Shown: in pieces, positions 48,574 to 57,128 of the stretch
How positions within the stretch are numbered: position 1 is the first letter of the stretch
Layout of the letters: every line of letters starts with the position of its first letter
Source: Woeseiaceae bacterium
GTDB taxonomy: Bacteria > Pseudomonadota > Gammaproteobacteria > Steroidobacterales > Woeseiaceae
Reading direction: 5' to 3'
NCBI GenBank assembly: GCA_030065985.1
Contig: JASJCM010000006.1
Location: 1-64,000, forward strand
DNA length: 64,000 nt
Position numbers and translations under genes: made by a program
The notes under the pieces: generated by a model
What the model was told of the DNA's origin: nothing
The model's input: only the letters and a program-made list of their open reading frames with translations
The model's database searches: none

Positions 48574-50696
48574 GACGATTCTCCGGGCACGAGCACCTGG
48601 TAACCCGCGCGCGTCAGGGCTGTCCGAACTTCAGATACCTTACCCGGGCACAGCGCGACAATCGAGCCGCCACCACCTGCACCCGTCAGTTTCGCGCCGG
48701 CAGCGCCGCTGGCACGAGCCAGGTCGATCATGCGTTCGAGCGACGGCGTCGACACACCGATTGCGTTGAGAAGCCCCTGGCAGAGATTCATGAGCAATCC
48801 GAGTTCCTCATAATGGCCGTTGCGAAGTCGTTCGGCGCCCGCGCGGGCCAGTGTGTCCATCTGGTCAAACAAGGCGCCGAACTGCTCAGGCGCCTGTTCG
48901 TAGCGCTCACGCACGCCGGCCACCTGTTCGCTCGTCTTGCCTGTCTCCTCACCCCACGCAATGACGAGCGGGGGCGTCTCGTCGGTCTCGATCATCTCGA
49001 ACCGCAGTTCTCCATCGTTACTGAACAGCATCGGCGCCGCATAGGTCGACAACGTATTGTCGACACCCGATGGCGTGCCGTGTGCCAGCTGTTCGCTCGC
49101 AAAAGCGATCGCATTGATGCGCTCATCGTCCAGCCCGAGGTTAAGCTCACTGTTGAAAGCGCGAGCCATGGCAACGGCGATCGCCGCGGACGAACCGAGA
49201 CCTTTGCCCAGAGGCAGTCTCGAGACGACGTCGATCTTCCAGCCACGCTCCTTGATACCGAGCTCATCGAGAATACGTTCGACATATTCGTCCGGCAGGT
49301 TGTGAGACAGCTCGTTAGCGGGCGCGACAGAAACGCTGACCGCATCGGGAATCGGCACGGCGAGCGCGTGCCGGCCATAGACCACGCCGTGTTCCCCAAG
49401 CAGGATAATCTTGCCCGCGGACTTCGCGCCGGCGCCCGGCTCCGAAGTCAGATCCTCGAGCAGCTCGCGCGCCTTCCAGTCCTTTATCTCACCGCTCTCA
49501 ATCAGGCGACCGACAAGCGTATCGAACAGCTCGGCCGGTGCACCTGCCGACGCGGCGACGCTGCGCGCGTGGAGATTCATATGGCCTGCCTGAATGCCGC
49601 TCGTCACGAGCGCCCGCAATGCAGCAAAATTCTGTGCCAGACCGACGGCAACCATGAGCACCGCGAGCTCATGGGCCGTTCGCGCTCCAGTCAACGCGAG
49701 GCCAAGTTCAGCCGCAATATTGTTGCTGAGCGTGCCGCCCACAGTGCCGACCTTGAGCGGCAAGGTGAGTTCGCCTGCCAACGCACCATCGTCATCCACG
49801 AACCAGCGTGTCAATGCCCGATAGCGGCCATCCGCCGCCGCATAGGCATGTGCGCCTGCTTCGATTGCGCGCCAGTCGTTGCCCGTCGCGATGGCCAACG
49901 CATCCACCCCGTTCATGATGCCCTTGTTGTGCGTCGCCGCACGGTACGGATCGACCAGCGCAATATCGTTGGCCGTAACGATCGCGTCGCGCACCTTCTC
50001 CGACACGGTGAACGCCGCACGCGCGGTGTACAAAGACCGGTCGGCGAGATTCGAGAGGATCCGCAGCGCGACCTGACCGCCACAGATTGCCTCAACCTCG
50101 GGGGCGATTGCCTCGCAGATCGAGTTGACGAGATTGGCGCCCATCGCGTCGCAGGTATCGACGAGCACGTGGACCGCGACGAGCGGCCTGCCGTCCGGCA
50201 GAGTGTGCTGATGTGTCTCGATCGCGCGCACTCCACCACCGCGACGCAACAGACGCGGATGCACGTTGTTTGCGAGTTCGAGTAATGCGTCGGTCGCCGT
50301 ACCGAGGGACTCGATCGCTCGTGCGGCATCGTCAATGTTCGTAACGTGAACCTGGCCAAGCAGCAATGACGTATCACTGCGCACCTCAAATCCGCCACGC
50401 TTGCGCACGTTCGCTGCCGCAGCCGACAAGCCGGCAACAATGGAGGGCTCCTCGACCACGAGCGGCACGATGCAGTCGCGTCCGTTGACGATGAAGTTCG
50501 GTGCTGCCGCGAATGGCAGGCCAAACACGCCGATGACGTTCTCGATCATGCGGTCCGCCGCGAGCGGACTGAGAACATGGTGACCGCCACAGAGACTGGC
50601 GGCGTCGGCTGATGATAGCCAGCCGTATTCCTCGAGCCGCTCGACGCGGGCCGCAACGGGCAGTCGGTACAGTCCGGCTATGCGTGAATCGCTCAA
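48570..50696 (-). CDS. Fused class II HMG-CoA reductase/mevalonate kinase
   Basis: A 708-aa two-domain enzyme. Residues 1-420 are a class II HMG-CoA reductase: ENVIGVFGLPFAAAPNF near 52, the catalytic Glu in VVEEPSIVA (82-83), DAMGAN (183-188) of the NAD(P) site, the catalytic Lys in HNKGIMNGVD (258) and His in AGHMNLHAR (372). After a short linker, residues about 425-708 are mevalonate kinase: LLGEHGVVYG, PLGKGLGSSAA, the catalytic Asp in SGVDNTLS, and KLTGAGGGGS. The chain would thus make mevalonate and then phosphomevalonate. I chose TTG 50696, which overlaps the kinase stop (TTGA) and follows GGAG; TTG 50735 is less likely. A frameshift can be excluded within this window's reading, since one frame covers both domains. 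Confidence 0.92.
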   Translation of the reverse strand: MSDSRIAGLYRLPVAARVERLEEYGWLSSADAASLCGGHHVLSPLAADRMIENVIGVFGLPFAAAPNFIVNGRDCIVPLVVEEPSIVAGLSAAAANVRKRGGFEVRSDTSLLLGQVHVTNIDDAARAIESLGTATDALLELANNVHPRLLRRGGGVRAIETHQHTLPDGRPLVAVHVLVDTCDAMGANLVNSICEAIAPEVEAICGGQVALRILSNLADRSLYTARAAFTVSEKVRDAIVTANDIALVDPYRAATHNKGIMNGVDALAIATGNDWRAIEAGAHAYAAADGRYRALTRWFVDDDGALAGELTLPLKVGTVGGTLSNNIAAELGLALTGARTAHELAVLMVAVGLAQNFAALRALVTSGIQAGHMNLHARSVAASAGAPAELFDTLVGRLIESGEIKDWKARELLEDLTSEPGAGAKSAGKIILLGEHGVVYGRHALAVPIPDAVSVSVAPANELSHNLPDEYVERILDELGIKERGWKIDVVSRLPLGKGLGSSAAIAVAMARAFNSELNLGLDDERINAIAFASEQLAHGTPSGVDNTLSTYAAPMLFSNDGELRFEMIETDETPPLVIAWGEETGKTSEQVAGVRERYEQAPEQFGALFDQMDTLARAGAERLRNGHYEELGLLMNLCQGLLNAIGVSTPSLERMIDLARASGAAGAKLTGAGGGGSIVALCPGKVSEVRTALTRAGYQVLVPGESS

Positions 50697-51595
50697 GGCT
50701 GCTCCAGGATGACGCCGACGTTGTCGAGCTCGCAATCGAGCACTTTGTGGATCAGGTCCGGGTTGGCGGCGATGAATGTGTCGAGTTCACCGTCGTCAGG
50801 CCCCAGCAACGTGCCAATGTCACCGCCGCCTGCTCCCGCAGGCTTGTAGACGAGGCCCGCGCGGCTCGCGGCGTCGGTCAGTTCTTCGTGGCCAGCATCG
50901 AATATGCCGAGATCGTGGTCAACACTGAACTGGCGCAGCGCCCCGATGTACGGCACGTAAGCGGCAAGAATCCGAGCCGCGTCACCGGACTTCCATGCAT
51001 CGGCCATGTTCGCGGCTTCAGCAACGAGGGACGAGTGGGACGATCCGCCCTTACTGGTCGTCAGGTGCTTCAGTCTTGCCTTCGTGCTCGCCGACACACC
51101 GGTCCAGATGAACCGGATCGCCAGATTCTCCGGCCACTCGAGTGTCTCAACCGATGCGCCTTGCATCCGGTATTCGATCAGGCCGCCATGAACCGACGTT
51201 GCCACGTCCACACCGCTACCCGATCCATCCTGTAGCCGTCGGTGAGCAGAAAGCGCATCCGCATACACGTCACCACGTAGCGCCGCCACGAGTGCGGTAG
51301 TCAATGCCGCACTCGAACCGATGCCAAGTTTTGTGCCGTCCTCGGCAAAAGCGACCGTATCCAGTTCGATCGTCAGCTCCGGCCGGGATCCACACACGGC
51401 CTCGACGATGTGGAACTTTTCGCCGTTGTTAAACTCCCTTCCGGGCGTCGCGACGCGACATCGGCCATCGGGACTGTCGCCAACCGTTGCAATTGCGCGT
51501 CGATTGACAGCCATGCAGATCGACGGCGCGCCGTCGAGCACCGCGTACTCCCCCGACAGAACGACTTTGCCGGGCGCACTTGCCACTACGCTCAT
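50693..51595 (-). CDS. Phosphomevalonate kinase
   Basis: GHMP kinase of about 300 aa that phosphorylates phosphomevalonate to diphosphomevalonate. The start is SGEYAVLDGAPSI-type near residue 13, typical of PMK, with LGIGSSAALTTALV near 93 and the third GHMP motif KPAGAGGGDIGTLL near 255. A further segment SGSGVDVATSVHGG matches the family. It overlaps mvaD by 4 bases upstream (ATGA) and the fusion gene by 4 downstream. I chose ATG 51595; a long extension to 51706 would overlap mvaD. Confusion with other GHMP kinases is possible but the operon settles it. Confidence 0.88.
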   Translation of the reverse strand: MSVVASAPGKVVLSGEYAVLDGAPSICMAVNRRAIATVGDSPDGRCRVATPGREFNNGEKFHIVEAVCGSRPELTIELDTVAFAEDGTKLGIGSSAALTTALVAALRGDVYADALSAHRRLQDGSGSGVDVATSVHGGLIEYRMQGASVETLEWPENLAIRFIWTGVSASTKARLKHLTTSKGGSSHSSLVAEAANMADAWKSGDAARILAAYVPYIGALRQFSVDHDLGIFDAGHEELTDAASRAGLVYKPAGAGGGDIGTLLGPDDGELDTFIAANPDLIHKVLDCELDNVGVILEQP

Positions 51596-52554
51596 GTCGC
51601 CGCCTCCAGTCGGGCACCCTGGCCGAGACCGGATACCATGATGTCCTCGACGCCCTGTGTCTTTCGTAACGCAGCTTCGACATCGGCCGCATGCTCGGGC
51701 AGGCACACGGCCTTAACCTGTGGCCCGGCATCGATCGTGAAGAACACGCCGATATCGCGTGCCTGCAGCGAGCGCACGGTCTCGAGGCAGCGCATTGTTG
51801 CCGCATTCCAGTAGACCATTGGCGGCCGCGAAGCCCACATGATCGAGTGCATTTTGAGGCAGTTGTGTTCGGCGACCCGCGCCAGCCTGGCGAAGTCGCG
51901 ATCGTGAATCGCCGCGCGCGCTGTATCAAGATCGGCCGCCTGCTGGTCGACCCAGTTCGAATAGAACGGCGAGGTCTTGCGGCTGATCTCCATTGCTGCA
52001 GTCGAACCTACGGCCTTTGGGCCCGTTTCGGTAATTGCCACGACAACCGCAAATGGCCACTCGTCAGCCTCGCAGAGAGAGTCAACGGCGATGCCTCCAT
52101 TCGTATTCGTGAGTTCGACGAAGCCACCGAGAATCGAGCGAGCCGCAGATCCCGAGGCCTGGCCTGCAAGGCTGGCAAGCTCCGCCGTTGTCAGTGACTT
52201 GCCGGCCGCATGCGCAGCAGCAACGGTCAGTGCGGCAAACGACGACGCAGACGAAGCCAGTCCGGCAGCTATGGGGAAGTTGCACTGGCTCGCGATGCGC
52301 GCGCGCGGGCGATCCTGATCCGCTACCCTGTCGAGGCAGGCCGACAGCCGCGGCAGCATATTTTCGTCAGGCGCGTCGTTGACGGTCAGCGTATCCGCAT
52401 CGAGTCCGTCTTCGAAAATCACGTGCATGCGCGTATGGAGCTCGCGCAGCGTAATCGAAATCGATCCGACGGCCGGCAGATTCAGTGCGACGTCGCGCTT
52501 CCCCCAGTACTTGATGAGCGCGATATTCGGCTGTGCGATCGCCGTTCCCTGCAT
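51592..52554 (-). CDS. mvaD: Diphosphomevalonate decarboxylase
   Basis: GHMP-fold enzyme of 320 aa that phosphorylates and decarboxylates diphosphomevalonate to isopentenyl diphosphate. PNIALIKYWGKRD near residue 9 is the signature of the family, with the GHMP loop AGLASSASSFAALT near 97 and the Ser-Asp active region SGSAARSILGGFVEL near 133. The length is usual. It is the first gene of the minus-strand mevalonate operon, with a -10 TATAAT about 40 bases upstream. The next gene overlaps by 4 bases. Confidence 0.95.
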   Translation of the reverse strand: MQGTAIAQPNIALIKYWGKRDVALNLPAVGSISITLRELHTRMHVIFEDGLDADTLTVNDAPDENMLPRLSACLDRVADQDRPRARIASQCNFPIAAGLASSASSFAALTVAAAHAAGKSLTTAELASLAGQASGSAARSILGGFVELTNTNGGIAVDSLCEADEWPFAVVVAITETGPKAVGSTAAMEISRKTSPFYSNWVDQQAADLDTARAAIHDRDFARLARVAEHNCLKMHSIMWASRPPMVYWNAATMRCLETVRSLQARDIGVFFTIDAGPQVKAVCLPEHAADVEAALRKTQGVEDIMVSGLGQGARLEAAT

Positions 52555-52592
52555 GCCGTCGTTGTCCTTGCAGACTATCCGTGAGGACGCGA

Positions 52593-52598
52593 ATTATA
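52593..52598 (-). promoter_or_regulatory. -10 element of the mevalonate operon
   Basis: TATAAT on minus, 38 bases before the mvaD ATG. The -35 region 17 bases away is poor, so it may need an activator or extended contacts. Confidence 0.45.
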
Positions 52599-52649
52599 GC
52601 TCAGCACAGCCCGCGCACAGCGCCCGAAATCGTGTACGCTACATGGCCC

Positions 52650-53561
52650 ATGCCTGCCAGGATCGATCATTTGTCGGCCAGTTTCGAAGACCGCATCGCT
52701 GACTATCAGCAACGCGTCGACGAGCGTCTCGGCCAGGCCTTGCCCGAAGCGGCAAAGGTTCCGGAGCGGCTCCACGACGCCATGCGCTACGCCGTTTTCA
52801 ATGGTGGCAAGCGCGTGCGCCCACTGCTCGTTTATGCAACGGGGGAGTGCCTTGGCGTCGCGCCCGGGCAACTCGACTCGCCCGCCGTTGCAATCGAACT
52901 GATTCATGCATTCTCGCTGGTGCACGACGATCTGCCGGCGATGGACGACGACGACCTGCGGCGCGGCAAACCGACGGTACATATCCAGTTCGACGAAGCC
53001 ACGGCAATCCTGGCCGCCGACGCGCTGCAGCCGCTCGCGTTCTCGGTACTCGCAGGCGTTGCCGGGGCTTCGGACAGCACCCGCACTGCACTCGTCCGGC
53101 TCGTTGCGGACGCGGCAGGGTCGGTCGGGATGACCGGCGGTCAATCTATCGATCTCGACGCTGAGGGCAAGATGCTGTCGGTCGCCGAGCTCGAACACAT
53201 GTACTCGCTCAAGACCGGCGCGCTGATTCACGCCGCCATCATGTCCGCCTGCCTCCTCTGCGACGATCTTGATCGCGAGCACATCAAGGCACTCGATGAC
53301 TTCGGCCGGCTCGTCGGCGTCGCCTTCCAGATCAAGGATGACATCCTGGACGTTGAAGGCGAGACGCACGTGATTGGCAAGCCATCCGGCTCTGACGAAA
53401 AACTCGACAAGGCGACGTACCCCTCGCTGTTCGGTTTAGATGCATCCCGTGAGCGTTGCGATGAGTTGCTCGAACAGGCACTCGCCAGACTCGACCGATT
53501 CGGCGACGCCGCCGCGTCCCTCGAGTGGCTCGCCCGCTACATCGTGGCCCGCGGCCAGTAA
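52650..53561 (+). CDS. ispA: Farnesyl diphosphate synthase
   Basis: Polyprenyl synthase of 303 aa that condenses DMAPP with two IPP to make geranyl and then farnesyl diphosphate. The first Asp-rich motif is in LVHDDLPAMDDDDLRRGKPT near residue 91 and the second in FQIKDDILDVEGETHVIGK near 229. GGKRVRPLLVYATGE near 50 is the IPP-binding segment. Its length and its two motifs suit the bacterial FPP synthase. ATG 52650 is the start of the family alignment; ATG 52533 is far upstream and overlaps the mvaD gene. It is divergent from the mevalonate operon (95 bases). Confidence 0.94.
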   Translation: MPARIDHLSASFEDRIADYQQRVDERLGQALPEAAKVPERLHDAMRYAVFNGGKRVRPLLVYATGECLGVAPGQLDSPAVAIELIHAFSLVHDDLPAMDDDDLRRGKPTVHIQFDEATAILAADALQPLAFSVLAGVAGASDSTRTALVRLVADAAGSVGMTGGQSIDLDAEGKMLSVAELEHMYSLKTGALIHAAIMSACLLCDDLDREHIKALDDFGRLVGVAFQIKDDILDVEGETHVIGKPSGSDEKLDKATYPSLFGLDASRERCDELLEQALARLDRFGDAAASLEWLARYIVARGQ

Positions 53562-53565
53562 CGAA

Positions 53566-54726
53566 ATGGCGCCGTCGCGCAGCATTCTGCATGTCGATAT
53601 GGATGCTTTCTATGCGTCCGTTGAACAGCGTGACAACCCCGAGCTGCGTGGCAAACCGCTGGCCGTTGGCGGCACGAGCAATCGCGGGGTCGTCGCGGCG
53701 GCCAGCTACGAGGCGCGTGAGTTTGGTGTGCGTTCAGCGATGCCGATGCGCGATGCATTGCGACGCTGCCCCCACTTGCTCCGAGTACGACCGCGCATGC
53801 CGCACTACAAGCGTGTATCCAGGCAGGTGTTCGAGATCTTTCGCAGCTTCACACCCCTTGTCGAAGGTCTTTCTCTCGATGAGGCATTTCTTGACGTTAC
53901 GGCGAGCGAGTCATTGTTTGGTCCGCCACAGGACATTGCCGTGGCCATCAAGAAACAAATACTCGAGACGACCTCGCTGACAGCATCAGTCGGTGTCGCG
54001 TCCAACAAGCTTGTCGCAAAGATCGCGTCCGATCTCGACAAGCCGGACGGGCTCACGGTTGTCTACCCGGAGCACTACGCGTCCCGTCTCGACCCGCTCC
54101 CGGCCGCGGTGATACCAGGTATAGGGCGGGAAACGTTGAAGCGACTCGAGCATGCCGGCCTCCGCACGGTCAAGGACCTGCGGGAAGCATCCGATCGAGT
54201 GCTCGAGCCCGTATTCGGGCGCTACACGCGCAAGACGCGCGAGCGCGCCTCGGGTATCGATGACCGCCCTGTCGTACCATCGCGCGAAGAGAAGTCGATC
54301 AGCGCCGAGGAGACGTACGACGAGGACCTCACGACCCGGTCGCAGATGGAACGCGAGTTGTTGCGGCTGACCGAAAGAACCGCGGCGCGCCTGCGCAAGG
54401 CGGGTCTGGCCGCCGGCACCGTGCAGATCAAGATTCGCCAATCCGACTTCAAGACCTACACCCGCCAGCGCAGAATCCAGCCCGCCGTGAACGGGACCGA
54501 TTCAGTGTTCGCCATCGCGCGCGACTTGCTCGGTTCCTGGCTGAGCAGCAACCCGGGCGCCCGTATTCGGCTGCTCGGTGTCGGTGGTAGCGATCTCGCG
54601 CCGGCGGAGCAGCCGGATCTGTTCGCGGACAGCGACTCAACCACGGCGGTCGACGAGGCTGTCGACCGGATTCGCGACCGTTTCGGAGCCGACGTCCTGG
54701 GCCGCGCACGGACCCTGGACCGGTAA
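53566..54726 (+). CDS. dinB: DNA polymerase IV, DinB
   Basis: Y-family translesion polymerase of 386 aa. HVDMDAFYASVEQRDNPEL near the start holds the first catalytic Asp, SLDEAFLDVTASE near 105 holds the second and the Glu, and a helix-hairpin-helix plus a little-finger domain follow. Length is a little above E. coli DinB (351). It starts 4 bases after ispA, so it shares that transcript. I see no LexA box before the gene pair. Confidence 0.93.
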   Translation: MAPSRSILHVDMDAFYASVEQRDNPELRGKPLAVGGTSNRGVVAAASYEAREFGVRSAMPMRDALRRCPHLLRVRPRMPHYKRVSRQVFEIFRSFTPLVEGLSLDEAFLDVTASESLFGPPQDIAVAIKKQILETTSLTASVGVASNKLVAKIASDLDKPDGLTVVYPEHYASRLDPLPAAVIPGIGRETLKRLEHAGLRTVKDLREASDRVLEPVFGRYTRKTRERASGIDDRPVVPSREEKSISAEETYDEDLTTRSQMERELLRLTERTAARLRKAGLAAGTVQIKIRQSDFKTYTRQRRIQPAVNGTDSVFAIARDLLGSWLSSNPGARIRLLGVGGSDLAPAEQPDLFADSDSTTAVDEAVDRIRDRFGADVLGRARTLDR

Positions 54727-54791
54727 TCCGCTGAAGTGAGGACAGGCCCTGGGGTAGAATCGGGAGTTCGCCCTGTGCCTGGCAAGGAACG

Positions 54792-56459
54792 ATGTACACC
54801 AGTTTTTTCGGCCTTCACGAGAAACCATTTTCGATAACGCCTGACCCGCGTTACCTGTTCCTTAGCGAGCGCCACGGCGAAGCGCTGGCTCACCTTGTCT
54901 ATGGCGTCACCGAAAGTGGCGGTTTCATCCAGCTCACTGGCGAAGTCGGCACGGGCAAGACAACGCTGGTTCGCTCGCTACTGCTGAACCGCATGCCGGA
55001 CAACGCCGACGTCGCGGTCGTACTCAATCCTCAGCTGTCGGTCATCGAATTTCTCGCCACGATCTGCGAGGAACTGCACATCGAGGTCACGCACAACAAG
55101 GGCAGCATCAAGGCGTTGACCGACGCCCTGAATCGTCATTTGCTCGAAGCGCATGCCGACGGTCGCCGAACGATTCTCGTGGTCGACGAGGCGCAGAACC
55201 TGGCGCCTGCCGTGCTCGAACAGGTGCGACTGCTCACGAATCTTGAAACGGCCAAGCAGAAGCTGCTGCAGATCATCCTGATCGGCCAGCCGGAACTGCG
55301 TGAACTGCTGGCGCGCACAGACCTGCGCCAGCTGGCGCAGCGTATCACCGCCCGCTACCACCTCGAACCGCTGTCGCGGGACGAGACGGCGAGCTACATC
55401 GAGCATCGACTCAAGGTTGCCGGTGCGCTAGGTGAAGTGTTCGATGCCGGCGCGAAGAAAGAGGTTTTCCGGCTGTCACAGGGCGTGCCGCGCCTGATCA
55501 ACGTCATTTGCGACCGCGCGCTGCTGGGTGGCTACGCCAAGGAAGCGCGGCGCATCAACGCCCGGCTGATTCGCCAGGCGGCGGCCGAGGTGCATGGCGA
55601 GCTGGAGAGATCGCCGTGGACGCGCCGGTTTGCAGTTGCCGCGGGCCTTGTCGGCATCGCCGTCATCGGCGCGACGGCCTGGTCGGTCCTGCAACCACAG
55701 GTGCCGGTTGAATCGGTACAGGCCGCAATAGAGCCAGCACCAGCCGATCCGGCGCCAGAACCCGTGGTCGAAGCGATTCCCGAACCAGTCGTCGAGGAGG
55801 TGATTGAAGAACCGGCGCAGCCGAGCCTTCACGAACAGCTGCAGCTCGCAGAGGAGCTGACAAGCACGGAATTCGCAATGGCCACGTTGTTCGAGACCTG
55901 GGGTCTCGAATACGCGACGGGCGGCCGAACCGCGTGCGACCAGGCACGAGATGCCGGACTAAACTGCCTTTTCCAGCGCGGTTCGTGGACAGGCCTTCGA
56001 CAGATGGACCGCCCTGCGGTACTGACGCTCATCGACGATGACGGCAATCGTCACGAAGTCGTTTTGACGGCCATTATCGACGATGTGGCCGAACTGTCGT
56101 TTGGTGGCGTACGGGTTACGCATCCCGCAGCCGATATCATCAACGCGTGGTTTGGCGAGTTCATGTTGCTGTGGCGTCCGCCGACCGAAGCGGCCGCGGC
56201 GCTCGGACCGGGCACACGTGGGCCTGCCGTCGTCTGGCTGCGTAACAGCCTCGCGGCCATCGACCAGCGCTATGCCAGTTCCGATACCGGCGCCGATACG
56301 TTCGACGCGGAACTCGAGCAAATCGTTCGCCTGTTCCAGCGTGACCATCGGCTCGACGTCGACGGTCTCGCGGGCAAGCAGACACAGATCATCATCAACT
56401 CCATGCTGGCGGTCGAAGGCACGCCGCGACTGTCGACACCTCGCCTTGCACAGGACTAG
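54792..56459 (+). CDS. gspA: GspA/ExeA-like AAA ATPase with peptidoglycan-binding domain
   Basis: A 555-aa protein of the type II secretion accessory pair GspAB, which remodels peptidoglycan for assembly of the outer-membrane secretin. MYTSFFGLHEKPFSITPDPR is the ExeA start, Walker A is GEVGTGKTTLV near 48, Walker B LVVDEAQNLAP near 124. A helix (about 276-295) and a Pro/Glu-rich linker lead to a C-terminal region with a peptidoglycan-binding domain near 475-540 (QRDHRLDVDGLAGKQTQ). AAGGAACG precedes ATG 54792. It is directly followed by GspB. No other gsp genes are in view. Confidence 0.9.
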   Translation: MYTSFFGLHEKPFSITPDPRYLFLSERHGEALAHLVYGVTESGGFIQLTGEVGTGKTTLVRSLLLNRMPDNADVAVVLNPQLSVIEFLATICEELHIEVTHNKGSIKALTDALNRHLLEAHADGRRTILVVDEAQNLAPAVLEQVRLLTNLETAKQKLLQIILIGQPELRELLARTDLRQLAQRITARYHLEPLSRDETASYIEHRLKVAGALGEVFDAGAKKEVFRLSQGVPRLINVICDRALLGGYAKEARRINARLIRQAAAEVHGELERSPWTRRFAVAAGLVGIAVIGATAWSVLQPQVPVESVQAAIEPAPADPAPEPVVEAIPEPVVEEVIEEPAQPSLHEQLQLAEELTSTEFAMATLFETWGLEYATGGRTACDQARDAGLNCLFQRGSWTGLRQMDRPAVLTLIDDDGNRHEVVLTAIIDDVAELSFGGVRVTHPAADIINAWFGEFMLLWRPPTEAAAALGPGTRGPAVVWLRNSLAAIDQRYASSDTGADTFDAELEQIVRLFQRDHRLDVDGLAGKQTQIIINSMLAVEGTPRLSTPRLAQD

Positions 56460-56462
56460 CGG

Positions 56463-57116
56463 ATGTCTTTCATACTCGACGCATTGAAGAAATCCGAAAC
56501 GGATCGCCAGCACCAGGGTTCGGCCGAATTCGCCAGTGTGCCGGTGAGCAGCAGCGATGAGGGGCCACCGCGCTGGCTGTGGGTCCTCGGCGCGCTTTTG
56601 CTCGTCAACATCGTGGTCGTCGCTGGGCTCCTGATGCGGCCGAACGTCCAGCCCGCCGCCCAACCGCCTGCACCGCAGTCCGCTGATGCAATCGTAAGCA
56701 CGCCCGCGTCCGAGCCGGCGCCGCAACAGCAATTCGCGGCCGAGATAGCAGCCGCGAAGCAGACCGTGCTGCCGCGTGAGGAGCCGGTAGCCGTGGCACA
56801 GGCTGCGCCAAGCGCGTCGGCTGCCCCGGCGCCTGTGACGGAGCCCGAGCCAGCGCTGGTGAGCAGCGAAGGAACCAACCCTCTCGCCCTGCCAACCGCC
56901 CAGGAAGTCATTGCGAGCGGCACTTTAACGTTGCCCACGCTGCACGTTGACGTGCACGTCTTCAGCGAATCACCAACGGATCGATTCGTCTTCATTAACA
57001 TGAACAAGCACAAGGAAGGTTCGGTCCTCGCCGAGGGGCCGCGCGTGCAGCGCATTACGCCGGAAGGCGTCGTGCTGAGCCACAACGGCGTCACCTTCCT
57101 GTTGCCACGCGACTAG
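56463..57116 (+). CDS. gspB: General secretion pathway protein GspB
   Basis: A 217-aa partner of GspA. The start MSFILDALKKSETDRQ is the conserved GspB N-terminus, an inner-membrane helix lies near 40-58 and a Pro/Ala linker precedes the C-terminal periplasmic domain (about 155-217) with HVFSESPTDRFVFINM and the closing LSHNGVTFLLPRD. It lies 3 bases after gspA. The pair forms the GspAB complex; the rest of the secretion genes must lie elsewhere or be absent. Confidence 0.92.
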   Translation: MSFILDALKKSETDRQHQGSAEFASVPVSSSDEGPPRWLWVLGALLLVNIVVVAGLLMRPNVQPAAQPPAPQSADAIVSTPASEPAPQQQFAAEIAAAKQTVLPREEPVAVAQAAPSASAAPAPVTEPEPALVSSEGTNPLALPTAQEVIASGTLTLPTLHVDVHVFSESPTDRFVFINMNKHKEGSVLAEGPRVQRITPEGVVLSHNGVTFLLPRD

Positions 57117-57128
57117 GATCCTACTCAC

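Noticed and set aside
48813-50285. 490-codon plus-strand frame opposite the reductase/kinase fusion
   Set aside because: Antisense to a gene with full catalytic motifs in both domains; the composition is Arg-rich and typical of a shadow frame.
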